This document shows positions 35,401 to 45,503 of a stretch of 64,000 nucleotides of DNA, piece after piece. The DNA is taken from NCBI GenBank assembly GCA_000727475.1, contig KL647308.1, positions 1,054,001-1,118,000 on the forward strand, in the 5' to 3' direction. The position numbers and the translations under genes are program-made. Under the pieces are notes generated by a model, which had not been told where the DNA came from, did not search any database, and saw nothing but the letters and a program-made list of their open reading frames with translations. The stretch's first letter is position 1. Each line of letters begins with the position of its first letter. Source of the DNA: Sarcocystis neurona (lineage: Eukaryota; Apicomplexa; Conoidasida; Eucoccidiorida; Sarcocystidae).

Positions 35401-38400
35401 GGACAGCAGCAACCGCCTGGCCTACAGCACCGTCCGTAGCAGCTGCTATCTCTCCAGCAGCGTCAGTAGTACCACCTCTTTACACAGCAGCAGCGTCTCA
35501 TCCTGGCACCCCCTCGGCCCGTCCAGAAGCACCTGATGACGCAAGAGAAGCTTCCGGTGAAGCAGAAGTCAGAATGGCTTCAACGGACATGGGGCGTCGT
35601 GCTGCAGGGATCGACTGCAGCAGCCTGGTTCCTGCTGCTGCTCCTGCTGGCGATTGTAGACACAAATTTTCTCTCCTTCCTTCACACAGCAGCAGCGACA
35701 CAGTGTTTCCTCTTCGTGAACCGATGCGCCTTTTGCAGGCGCTGCACCAACAAAAGCAGCCCCAGCAGCCAGAGCAGCAGCAGCAGCAGCACCGTCACCA
35801 ACAACAGCAGCAGAACATGCAGGAGGCGCAGCTTCCCACGCTTGCAGGAGAGCAAAGAAGCGAGAATCACACCGGACGGAGCATAACGCCACTGCTGGGC
35901 GAGCACCGTCACCGCGACCCTCCACAGGTCGAAGGACAGCAGACTACGTGGGGAGACGCTTGGCGGCGCGAGCCTCATGTCCAACAGCAGCAGCAGGAAC
36001 GCGCACTGCAGCGTGGCCACATACGTGCACTGCAGCAGCTTTTCGCGGAAGCTGCTCCGTCAAAGACGTCAAGGTTCGACAACTGCTGGGTAGAGCACCA
36101 CTACGCATTGCTGTGCTGCAAAGCGACGCAGCAGTGGATTTACGAGTATGGACGGCGGCTCTATCAAGCACCGACGTTGCCAGGCGCAGGAACAAGCGAC
36201 TCTCTGACAACAGCAGCAGCTGCTGCCTCTTCCATGCCAAGCAAGGCAGCAGCTGACGCTGTCTCTGATGCAGGAACAGCAGCTGCAGCAAAAGCTGCCC
36301 TAGGCTGTTCACAATTTTCGGCGACGGCTGGCAACTACGTACTGCCTCCTCGCGACGTGAAGCAGCAGTGCCTGCCGACACGTCCGTTGCTGCCCAAGCA
36401 GCAACAGCAGCAACCACATACAGGTGAGGAACACGTGTCGAATGAAGCCACTTTTCCTCAAGAGTCTGGCAGTTTCAACCACTCGTGAAGATGCTGCAGC
36501 AGCCCTTGCTTCCTCTCCTGCGTTTGCGGCCTTTGCTACGTATGTGCTGCCTCTGCGGCGTGTGGGGTTTTTGCTGCCTGCGCCGCCTGTGTGCTGCAGT
36601 CGGCGGGTCAGTGACGTGCCCGCCGTGTCTCGATCCTATTCGGCTGCTGCGGCAGCTGCTGCTACGCATGGAGCTCGAGACGGACGGCAGCAGTCTCCTG
36701 GACAGGAGCAGCAGAGCGGGCCGCAGGAGAGGCCGCCCGGTGATCCACAGCGGCAGAAGAAGCAACTCGGACGGCAGCGGCGTTGCTGAAGGTCGCGGCA
36801 ACGATGCGATCTGCCCTGACGCCAAAGGCAGGTCCTTGTGCCTTACTCGCTCGGAGGGGGCCAACAGCGCGAGTTCAAGCCCGTGTGGGGAACAGCACAG
36901 CAGGAGCAGCAGCAGCGGCGTGCGGTCAGTCCTGCGACGGGTTTGTGAGGGAGACACGAGTCCTGCTGTGCCGATGGTGCTCGAAGTGCTCGAGTTTCTT
37001 CATGTTCGCGACGGCTTGCTGCCCACTGCTGTACAGGAGGAAATTTTCTCCCACTCGTCAGCACCACTTTTCTCCCCTCCCTCTCCGGGCGCCTTGCTGT
37101 CGCTGCTTCTGTCAGACGGCTGGTACGTTCTGCCAGCTGACGTTGTCGACCCCGTCCTTGCCTTTCCGCTGCTCCGAGAGGTCGCCAACGCCCACCGCAG
37201 CAGTCCCGAGGGCTGCAGCAGCACCAGCACATGCTGCCTTTGGGGAGCCTTCGCAGGCAGCTGTGCCTGCAGCAGCAGCAGCGGCAGCAGCACTGGCGCG
37301 ACCAACGGCAGCAGCAAGGCACGTAGAGAAAGCGGCAGTGACCTGTTCGTGCGGGGTGCTCACTTGAACAGCAGCAGCGGATGGAGCGACACACGCAGGG
37401 GCAGCAACGAAAAGAGTGGAAGCGCCATATCACACACATTCGTGTACAAGTCCTCTTTGCTGCCTTCACGGCTTCGTTATCGTCGTTTGTTTGTACAGGG
37501 CGCACTCCTGCTTCGCTCTGAAGGGCAACAGCAGCAAAGTAGTGGCAGCGACGGCACATGTCCACTTGAGAATCAACTCGCCTCTCCCCGCCTCTTGCTC
37601 CACGCTGGAAACTGCCGCCCTGCCTGCACTGCAGCAGTTTGCTCGGCTTCTCCGTTTGCCCCTAATATTTCTTGTGAGGGAGCTACGAGAGCAGCGAGGA
37701 ACGCGTCGAATTTTCTCTTTCGGCTTTCTATGGGCAACTCCCGTCCTCTAGGCTTCTGCTTCGTCTCACAGCGTCCTTCATGCATACAGCAGCCAGAAGG
37801 TCAGGAGGCGCGTCTGGTGCCTCTCGCCATACGCTGCCTGGGACGCGGCAGCAGCCTCAGAAACAACTGCGAAGTCGGACTCATTGACGTAGTGGTGCTG
37901 CGACGCTTGCCTCTGCGCTACCGCGTGCGGTTCCCTGCTTCAACAGCCGAAACTGAAGACCAAGAAGATGACGCACAAGCAAGTGGTAGTGAAGCAGCTT
38001 TGGACGAGCAGAAAGACGAGGAGTTGTCGCGTTCTGCTGCTGAAGCTGGCGCAGCGGCTTCTGGCGGTGGTGCTGCTGTCGCTGCTGCCGCTCGCGCAGC
38101 TGCTCAGAACGCAGCAGCAGCAGAAGGCGGGACCGCAGAGAGCTTGATTATGACAGAAGGGGAGATGGTGGCGTGGTTGCAGGAGGAGGAGGAGAGAATT
38201 GCAGTGGACAGAGAAGCCAAGTGGGAAGCGCTGCAGCAGCAAATCAGCAAGGCAATCCAAAGACGTCGGAGCACGAGACGACGCAAGCGGAAGACTCTCC
38301 CTCAATATGACCGGAGAAGGCGGCAGCCGCGGCACAACAGCGACTCGCAGACAGACACGCGCTCAGCCGGAGGCAACCAAAAAAGCGACGGCGAGGAAGG

Positions 38401-41400
38401 GTCAGAGTCCGGAAAAGAAGAAGAAGAGGAGTCTGCAGAAGACGACGAAGTGTCCGAGCTGCTGCGGGAGAAAGAGAGGCTACTCGAGCGCTGGCAACGC
38501 GGAGACGCAGATAACAGAAGCAGGGCCGAACCGCAGATGCAGCTCCTTGTCGTAGACGCGATTGTGTACATACGTCTGCTGCAGGCCGGTGCTGCTCACC
38601 ACCGAGCTGCTGCAGCACTTACCCTGGAGCAGGGGGCAAAGAAGCAACCGCAGCAGGCGGAAGAGGAGCAGCAGCGCAAAAGACAGCCGCGGCGGCAGGG
38701 GCTTTCCCCGAGACGACAGCAGCAGAACGGCGCCCATCGACAGCAGCGTGACCAGGAACGGCGGGAAGTGCTATCACAGCAACAGACGGAGCAGCAAGAT
38801 ACACAACAGCCGCACGCGCAGCAGCTTCCGCAAGACGCCCAGCAGCCGCAGCCGCGGCAGCAGCAGCAAGAAGCACATGCACTTTGCCCCCACCCTTGCA
38901 GCGTGCCACTGCAGCAGCTACTTGTGTCCTCAACACAGCTTGATGCGTGGACACTAGAAGAAGGGCGCCCAGCAGCAGCCAGGTCACAGAGCGCAGCAGA
39001 GGCTAGTTGTAAGGCCGCGCAGGAGTGGAGGGCCGTCGCAGCAAACGCTCCTTGTGGAAGAGACGCTGCAGCAGGAGTTGAAACGCAGCTAGGCACAACA
39101 TCTTCTCCAGGAAAAGAAGAGCAACAGCTGCTCCGTCTCAGACGGCTGTTTATGAAGAGCATGTGCTGGCTGGTACTTTGCGGCAGCATGGCCAATTGCG
39201 AGGAGGCGCAGGAAATGAGGGAAGGCGAGCGCCTGCGTGTTTCTTCTCTGCAGCAGCTCGCGCCTCCATCTCCGCTGCCTACGCACCAGCAGCAGCGGCA
39301 ACCGGGGGGCCACGAAGTGCCACACCCGCAGGGCGCGGAGACGGCGGAAGCACTACAAGAGGCACTTGCGGCAGTCGGAAGGGAAGAAGCTCGTTTGCGC
39401 AGGGCTCTGCAGGGACGGTGTCGACTGCTACTTCCTCGGCTGCGTACTACAAATGGGTAATAGCTCAATGCTCTTGCGGCGGCCTTCCTCTTGCAATACC
39501 TATTATCTCGAAGAAGCGGTGTCTGCGGCGCTTCTCTTCTGTAGACCGACGGGGCTGGGATCTTCACTGCCTCCACCGCAGTAATGTCGTCGTATACAGG
39601 GACGCAGCTTCGTAGTAGCTGACAGCAACGCAGCGAGTCTCTCTGTGCGCAGGAGGGAAAATTCCCTGCTGCTGATCTGCTGCAGTCTCTTTTAAAATAG
39701 TCGCTCCGAATCCTGAACTCCCGTTGCTTCCACTCGGCGTCGATACGTGTGTGTGCATCTGTGATTGCTACAACGCAGGTGACCCAGTCTCTCCGTCTCG
39801 CTCTATCTAAGTAGTGTATATAAGTAGGTGTGTGTGTGCGTCTGTTATTGCTGCTATACGGGTCTCCCTTGCTCTCTGTCCGGCTCTATCTAAGTAATAC
39901 ATATAAGCAGATGTGTGTGCGTGCGTCTGTTACTGCTGCTATACAGGTGGCTCTTTCTCTCTGTCTGGCTGTATCTAAGTAATGCATATAGGCGGATGCA
40001 TGTAGACTTACACAGCTGTCCAGCGGTCGCTGTGGCGACTTGATACTCGTCCATACATAGAGGCAAAAAACTGATACTGCTTGTTGCGCCTGGCTAAGCA
40101 GCGATGCGTAGTCATGCAGTACGTGCGCCCGCTCACAGAACGGTGGTTTGGCGATGGCATTTCATCTTTTTCTAAAAGCTGTCCACACAACAAAAGCAGC
40201 AGACGTCTGTGGACAGGGACTGCTCCTTCCTCCCGGCCCTTCTCCTCCTGCTCCTCTTGCGTCGTAACTGCACAAAAAGCGCGCCGCTGCTGCTGCTCCT
40301 GCAACTCCTGGCGCTGCTGCTGCTGTTCCTGCTGTTGGGCCATCTCCTGCTGACCTGGCTGCTCCTCCTGCGTCTCTCACTCTCGCTCCTGTTGCTGCTG
40401 CTGCTGCTCTCATTGTTGCTGCGGTTTATTGAAGGTCGGGCCCGCCTGCAACTCCTGCATGCAACTGGTTCGACGTCTCTTGCTGCCACTTTGGTGTTCC
40501 TGCGGGTTCTGCTGCTGGAGTAATTCCCAGAGGTTGTTGCGCCGCTACTTATGACCACTGTTGTTGCGGGCGCGCTTTGTTGCGGCACATGTCTATACAT
40601 ATTACGTCTGCTGCCAATGCGTGCGACAGGGTCAGTGAGCTTCTGGAGACGTAGTACTGCAGGTGCAGCAGCACCAGCCACCGCGAAGTCAGTCTGCCCT
40701 GTTGCCACTCGTGCTACGGCACAATGTCGCCGTGCGCTTCTGCTGGCGCGTTTTCCGCAGCTGACAAGGGCAGCCCTAGCCGTTCTGCCGTCTGCTACTG
40801 TGTCTGTGCTGCTTCTTCCCACTGCGGCTCCTACGGATGCTCCCAGCGACTAGTGCTTCTCAGGGCAGCGTGCGGTGTATATATATATATATATATGGGC
40901 GTGTGTGTGTTTTGCAGGTCCGCACTGCAGTACGTTCGCATGCAAGAATTGTCTCCTACGCTTTTGGAGGGCAGCAACTATCCAGAGAGTAGCCCGCTGC
41001 AACAACAGCCTCTGCTGGTACAGCAGAAAAGGGATTCCTTTCAGAGTTACGTCGGTTGCGGAGGGAATGCTAAAAGTATCACCACACCACCAAGTACAGG
41101 AGCGGAGTCTCCTGCAACTCCAGCGGAAGCAACTAGCCCGCGAGGACATGCAACCCTGGTTCCTTACGCTCTAACATCATCATACTTGCGTGTGTTTACG
41201 GCGTGTGCTCCATTTTCTCCTGAATGTGGACACGACTTGCCTGCCGCTCTGTCTGCCAGTGTCGCTCCTCTGACTCGCACCCTTGTTGCTCCACTCGTAT
41301 CAGCTGCCGCTGCAGCGGGGCCTGCGACAGCAGCAGCAGGGGCAGCTGCTGCTGTTTTGCCTCCACGTAATGCTCTTTTGCACATGGCAGCTCCTCGCAA

Positions 41401-44278
41401 GTGTGGTCTCTCCAGACGGCCTGCTGCTGCGCGTGGTGCAGTTGCCGGTGCCGCCGCTGTGGGTGGGCCGGCAGCTGCTGGCCCGGCTGTCGGCAAAGCG
41501 GATCTTGCTGATCGTTCACACCGTCACGAGGCAAGCGGCTTCTGTCAGACTTCTTCCGTTCAAAGAGGAAGGGCGTCGCAACTGCGTTGTCGAGTCTATG
41601 CCTGTTACCCTGTTGATGAGACCCGCAGCAGCAGCGCAGTGGTACGTGTACGAAGCAAGTTTTCAGGACAGCGCCAGGGAATTTATCTTCCTCTGCCATT
41701 CACTCTGCCCCTTTTCGTAATGCGAGCTGCTGTTGGTGAAACGTTGCCGGCGATGCCCCTGCAGCAACAGCGGAAGCGCGGGTCATGTTGCGTGGAGCAG
41801 CAAAGTGTCACAAGCAACAGGATAGAGAGGAGAGAGGGCCACAGCTGTGATATAGAGGAGGACGCGCTGACAGACCTAGCGCGAGTGGCTACATCTGCGT
41901 GCGTCTGCCCGAGCGAAATGCTTCTGTCTACCCTGCGCTGTCCCGCCTTATCGATTCAACATTTCGCGCTCCTGTCCCGGTATAATCCGGCGCCTCAATG
42001 CTGGTGTGGCAGGCCGAGAAAACACGTTGTCCCGCAAGTTAGCAGCAGCGACTCGCGGGCCGATAGCACCAGCATCCAAGCTGACGCGGACAGTAACGGC
42101 GACGCGGCCGATAGAGTCCACACCAGGCGTGGCAGCGTTACTAATTTCATTGGGGGTTGCAGCAACCTGGGCACCAAGGAGGAGGACAAGTGCAGGAACA
42201 GCAGCAGGAGCAGCGAAAGCGTAGCGTCAGCGCAGAAGACGACTTGCGACCGTGAGCATCAGGAAGTGGAGAGTGCAGGAAAGGAGGGGGAAGAGGTGGA
42301 GAAACATGGACCGTGTTCTCCAAAATGTAGTAAAAGAACGACTTCTGCCGCACTGATCACGCCGGCTTCACTTTTACATACAGCTGTTAGCTCCAGAAAC
42401 GAGTTGCCTTCTGCTTTTCCTTCCCTGAGCAATGACACTGCGGCTGTTGCGTATCTGGGCGTGCAAAGCGGCATGAAAGGCTTTGCTTCATGTCACGCAG
42501 AGGCAACAGTATCGAAGGAGGAGGCGGTGGCAGCACAGCACGTCGAAGTATCAATACAGCCACCGTCTCCAGTCGGCTTAATGTGTGGAGTTCCGTACGA
42601 CATCGTAGGCATATTGATGGCGGTTGAGCAGCAGCTACCGCAGCAACCGCTTTGCAGCGGCAGGTTTGAAAGAACACCGACCGCGGTAACCAGAGATGCA
42701 CCTGGCGCAAGCGCCGAGCAGCAACTGCAGCACCAGCTTGAAAGAAGGGAAGGGCTGGTGGTTTTTTTAATGACGTTGAAGGGATGCATTTGTTGCGTGC
42801 GGCTACGAGGTTCGGATTCTGTCACTACAAGGAAGAACGACAACAGACACAGAAAAAACACAAGCAGCGGCAAGAATACCAGATCTGAGGGCTGTCCACA
42901 GATCTCACGTTGCCTGCAGACACTCCTGAAACTCAGTGAAACCAGCCGCGAAACTGGCAGACTGCCGAGGAGAGCGAAGCCCTGGATAATAGAAGACGTA
43001 GAAACTAATAACGAGGCGCTTCGGCGCTGGTGGCTCGTTCAGGCTGCTGGAACTTCCGATGAAACGTGCCTCCGATCAGAATCGCCCGACCAACAGCGAC
43101 ACGCAGTGGCCGAACAGTATACACAACGGCGCTGCACGCTACCTACGCATACACAGAAACACGAGAATGCACACCAAGAGCAAAACGTCCTGGCAAGCGT
43201 GCAGCAGGACCGTCAACTGCAGCGGTTCTGCGAGGCGCCGCAGCACGGCCAGGGGCAAGAAATAAAGCGTCTTTGTCTGTCGCACCTTGGTGGCGCAGAA
43301 TCGTCATGCGTAGCTTTGCGGTGGCTGGTGGTTCAGCATGTGGAATACGAGGGAAGGGATGACTTTTTTGGAATTTATAACTTCTCGGCTGCTGCAGCGT
43401 TTGTTACCCTTACTTGCGGCACGACAGCGGTAGCCCCTGCACCAAGGGTTTGCGGCTCTCAAATTCACGGCTCATCTCTGCAGCATTGCTCGAGATCGCA
43501 ACTTACGCGTCCCGCTGCCTCTCGCCCACCAGAACCTGCCACCGACTCTACGGAGATACGGTGCATCACACAGTCTGCTTCGCGTCCAGCTCCTGGTGCT
43601 GCCGGCCCCTTCGGTGATGCCGCTGTTGCTTCTTCCACCGACCTCGCTGCAAATAGCAGCTCTTGTACAAAGCCCACCGCGGGCGGCTTACCGCTGGATA
43701 CTGCTCCACGTCCACTTTCACGTGTGAAAAGCGAATCGGGAGTCGACGCTGCTCCGGACTGTGTACACGGCGCTGCTGCAACGAGTAGAGCCCTACGTCC
43801 GTGTCCTGCGGCTGCAGTCGTCACGAATACGAAACTAGGGAATGATAGAACATCTCCGATCACCTCCTGTGCGCTAGCGAGTCGCAGGAGGCACCGCATT
43901 AGAAAAGCACCTGACAATCTATCCAAAGATTTCGAGGCGGACAAGAAAGCTGCACGCAACCATACCGACGATGGACGATTCCTGCCGTATACTTACAGCA
44001 GCAGCGTCCGATCTACAGAGGGAAGCAGCTCCACATTGCCACACCTGTGTAAGGTAGAGTTAAACGCGCTATTCAAAAGAGGCGGTGGTGGTGCTGCGGC
44101 CGATGGAGACGAGCAGACCACTACAGGGGAGAACGCGCTCTCGGCAGAATACCTCTCACGTGTAATGCAGCAACTAAAAGTGGCACGAGACACAGTTGCT
44201 GTTGCTGTTGCAAGCAGGAGCTGCTGGAAATACAGACACGAGTTTGCAAACGAATTACTTTCGACTTCAGACTTCTGA
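23415..44278 (+). CDS. BRCA2: Giant BRCA2 homologue (RAD51 mediator of recombination repair)
   Basis: BRCA2 loads RAD51 on single-stranded DNA during homologous recombination in the nucleus. I join four exons: 23415-31464, 32275-36423, 36600-39456 and 40918-44278. The total is 18,417 bases, divisible by three, giving 6,138 residues plus TGA. The ATG follows an in-frame TAG at 23403. The junctions are AGTG|GTAAGA to GCTGCAG|CA, ACAG|GTGAGG to GTGCTGCAG|TC, and ATGG|GTAATA to TTTTGCAG|G; phases agree at all three. Four BRC repeats (FxxASGR) begin at residues about 1595, 1948, 2415 and 2972. The C-terminal half matches the BRCA2 DNA-binding region: helical (WVEHHY at 3955), OB1 (SDGWY near 4240), Tower, OB2, and OB3 from about 5573. 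Long Gln, Ser and Ala tracts separate these blocks. The identification is secure. The first intron is the least certain, because 31723-32295 holds another open CAG-rich frame that could be an extra exon. Human BRCA2 has about 3,400 residues. Confidence 0.9.
25080..26390 (+). repeat. Poly-Gln-rich CAG tract cluster in BRCA2 exon 1
   Basis: The BRCA2 frame reads CAG in register as Gln, interrupted by Arg, His, Glu and Leu, for over 430 residues. No domain was recognised. Other in-frame clusters are Ser-rich at 26560-27080, Gln-rich at 27190-28150, Ala-rich at 28470-29790, Ser-rich at 29990-30640 and Ser-rich at 31180-31440. Confidence 0.9.
28191..28290 (+). other. BRC repeat 1 of BRCA2
   Basis: The sequence reads GFAFASGRPVLLTDEARRRG, then an LQLMQLLGEE helix. 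It matches the BRC consensus F-x-x-A-S-G-(K/R)-x-V-x-(V/I/L)-(S/T), with the second hydrophobic module less canonical. In characterised BRC repeats the FxxA motif inserts Phe and Ala into the RAD51 oligomerisation pockets. Confidence 0.88.
29253..29335 (+). other. BRC repeat 2 of BRCA2
   Basis: The sequence reads GFRLASGRAAPAPSAHARRM, then ALRLFQQ. FxxA and ASGR are kept, but the hydrophobic residue after GR x is Ala and the centre is Pro-rich. This is probably a weaker RAD51 binder than the others; that is inference. Confidence 0.8.
29388..29435 (+). other. Possible degenerate BRC-like segment
   Basis: About 45 residues after repeat 2 the frame reads GFVAPRQVSLPDARAAL. It resembles a BRC repeat that has lost the Ser-Gly and one position of the core. 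The spacing Phe-Val-Ala-Pro-Arg-x-Val is suggestive, but chance resemblance cannot be excluded. Confidence 0.3.
30657..30745 (+). other. BRC repeat 3 of BRCA2
   Basis: The sequence reads FRFASGRDAVVSESARKRAR and then LIFDEFE. Both BRC modules are recognisable: FxxA (FRFA) and a second IFDE module corresponding to LFDE of human BRC4. It is the most canonical of the four. Confidence 0.9.
31465..32274 (+). other. Proposed BRCA2 intron 1, CAG-rich
   Basis: The donor GTAAGA (31465) and acceptor TTGTTGCTGCTGCAG (ends 32274) have compatible phase. The intron is 810 bases. An open Gln-rich frame at 31723-32295 inside it could be an alternative exon, but no conserved motif supports it. Confidence 0.5.
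33138..33225 (+). other. BRC repeat 4 of BRCA2
   Basis: The sequence reads FSFASGRRVTISSAAREKAR then QLLWLDGLDE. FxxA, ASGR, V-x-I-S and K-A-R are all in consensus order. It lies in the second exon, after the proposed intron at 31465-32274, which supports joining that exon to the same gene. Confidence 0.9.
34980..36210 (+). other. BRCA2 helical domain (DSS1-contacting region)
   Basis: The strongest match is NCWVEHHYALLCCKATQQWI at about 36081-36140. It corresponds to the WVYNHYRWI segment near the end of the helical domain in animal BRCA2. Upstream blocks such as SLRVRCKPVQREEALFAAA and LPYEVAKRCD probably belong to the same domain, split by Ser/Gln insertions. In other eukaryotes this domain contacts the small acidic protein DSS1. 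Confidence 0.75.
36424..36599 (+). other. BRCA2 intron 2 (176 bases)
   Basis: The donor CAG|GTGAGG at 36424 and acceptor GTGTGCTGCAG ending at 36599 both have phase 1. Removal joins the end of the helical domain to the CLDPIRLLRQLLLRMELE segment, which matches the helical-to-OB1 transition in animal BRCA2. Confidence 0.8.
36620..37945 (+). other. BRCA2 OB1 fold
   Basis: The blocks occur in the same order as in animal BRCA2: LLSDGWYVLPADVVDPVLA (the LTDGWY strand), RRLFVQGALLL, FRLSMGNSRPLGFCF and CEVGLIDVVVLRRLPLRY (the GCVDVIIQRAYPIQW strand). Ser and Gln insertions sit in the loops between strands and leave the strands intact. Confidence 0.88.
37946..38530 (+). other. BRCA2 Tower-like region
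   Basis: Between OB1 and the first OB2 strand is a charged helical segment with EGEMVAWLQEEEERIAVDRE and then a basic and acidic stretch ending LLREKERLLERW. Position and helical character fit the Tower, the pair of long helices that protrudes from OB2 in animal BRCA2. Sequence alone cannot show the three-helix tip. Confidence 0.6.
39747..39994 (+). repeat. Minisatellite in BRCA2 intron 3, three copies of 83-85 bases
   Basis: The anchor TATCTAAGTA or TATCTAAGTAAT recurs at 39804, 39887 and 39972. Each copy also has GTGTGTGCGTCTGT, TGCTGCTATAC and a CTCTCTGTC block. Copies 2 and 3 are closest to each other. Confidence 0.8.
40008..40343 (-). CDS. Antisense open frame nested in BRCA2 intron 3, hypothetical
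   Basis: It starts at a true ATG (40343) and runs 111 residues to TAA. The N-terminus is Gln-rich (from CTG repeats read on the other strand) and the C-terminal 60 residues have mixed composition with RSVSGRTYCMTTHRCLARRN. Only a short open stretch lies upstream before a TGA. It could be a small gene or a chance frame; there is no recognised domain. Confidence 0.2.
   Translation of the reverse strand: MAQQQEQQQQRQELQEQQQRRAFCAVTTQEEQEEKGREEGAVPVHRRLLLLLCGQLLEKDEMPSPNHRSVSGRTYCMTTHRCLARRNKQYQFFASMYGRVSSRHSDRWTAV
42580..43460 (+). other. BRCA2 OB3 fold
   Basis: VPYDIVGILMAVEQQ matches the EVDLIGFVVSV strand that opens OB3. LVVFLMTLKGCICCVRLRG matches the following strands, and LRWLVVQHVEYEGRDDFFGI matches the late LQWRPESKSGLLTLF region. 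The remaining 270 residues to the stop at 44276-44278 are mixed, with a basic patch RRRHRIRKAP (about 43890) that could act in nuclear import. Confidence 0.85.
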
Positions 44279-45307
44279 TGTGTACGAACAAGCTCTACAG
44301 TGATTCGTATAGTGTTTGCTGATTCTCCGTTTACGAAATTATAAGCAGATACATCCAAGGTATCGCTTGTCAAAGGGATGCGAAGGTGGGTCGCGAAGTA
44401 ACTGCTTGACTCAATTTGGACGTGCTGCCAGCTGCACAACTAGAATTTGCGTAAGTTCTTTTTAAAAAATGCACCTGTGTGCACCCTCTGTCACATACGC
44501 GCTCTAATAGTGTGCAGTACGACATGAGTGATAGGATGCGGTAACTCATCCGCGAATCGCATTCATAAATACATGTACGTGTACATGTGTATACACAAGC
44601 AGGTGCAGGCATAAGCAGGAATAATATACTAGACATACATCTGGAGTACGTGTAGCTGGGGTGGCTACGATCACTAGGGGTCGTAGAACGCTTCACGTCG
44701 TCACTGTTGCTGGCGCAGTGCAGCAACCGATGCTTTCGATCTCATCAGATGAACCGACCAGCTCGATATGTGATGCTTTATAATAGACACAGATATACAT
44801 CCTATGCATATTTATATTGTACAAATATATACATATATATATATATACGTAGGCACCTCAGTTGCATCTACATGAAATCCTACGTACACGCGCGTTCTCC
44901 AGATGGAATCGATGCGTGCAATTCTATCGTTTTTTGAATGTACCAATTAATCTTTGGCAACAAATCATGAACTGACCAGCTTTCACGGTAATGCTGCACA
45001 TGGACATTGTAGCTATGTCGTGGACGAATCGGCCATGTTGATACACATTTCGAACTTTCAAGTCATCTATACGTAACTCCAAAGCATAAGGGGAACCTTA
45101 TGAGCATAGTCGTGCATTTGTTCCCAGACTAATATCCGTCTTGTTGAGTCAAGTGTACTGCAGTGAACTTTCCTTACTGACGAGCTGATGAAGGCCCATG
45201 CAGCCACGCTAAAAGGTAGAAACTTGAATTGTGATGCAGCGACTCCCTCATTCAAGTGAGGAAGCACGGCAAAGAACATGAACCCTTTCTGACGTGTCTA
45301 TGTAGAT

Positions 45308-45503
45308 GACCACATAGCAAATGAAAGAGTGCGCGAAACGATGAAGTGGGTAACGCATCTTGCTACAGTGTAGATTTTTCTTGCAGAAGGCGACCACATC
45401 AGCAATCGAAAATCACATAGCAAATGAAAGAGTGCGCGAAACGATGAAGTGGGTAACGCATCTTGCTACATTGCTGACCACATCAGCAATCGAAAATCAC
45501 AGG
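45308..45503 (+). repeat. Overlapping local tandem duplications
   Basis: A 57-base block starting CACATAGCAAATGAAAGAGT is present at 45311-45367 and again, identical, at 45414-45470. A 26-base block starting GACCACATCAGCAATCGAAA is at 45392-45417 and 45476-45501. The two overlap, as expected from replication slippage or microhomology-mediated duplication. Identity suggests a recent event, or an assembly artefact. Confidence 0.95.

Larger units (their letters stand above)
39457..40917 (+). other. BRCA2 intron 3 (1,461 bases)
   Basis: The donor GTAATA (39457) and acceptor GTGTGTTTTGCAG (ends 40917) both have phase 2. The intron holds a three-copy minisatellite (39747-39994), a CTG-rich block (about 40210-40430), an ATG-started antisense open frame (40343-40008) and an (AT)n run at about 40879-40896. 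Confidence 0.75.
38531..41995 (+). other. BRCA2 OB2 fold, split by intron 3
   Basis: The OB2 strands are LLVVDAIVYIRLLQAG (about 38540), MCWLVLCGSMANCEEAQEMR with EGERLRVSSL (about 39160-39250), and LRTTNGSALQYVRMQ, which is created only by splicing 39456 to 40918. The end is marked by CVCPSEMLLSTL (about 41905). Long Gln-rich and Ala-rich stretches separate them. The restored strand at the splice junction is independent support for that intron. Confidence 0.75.
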
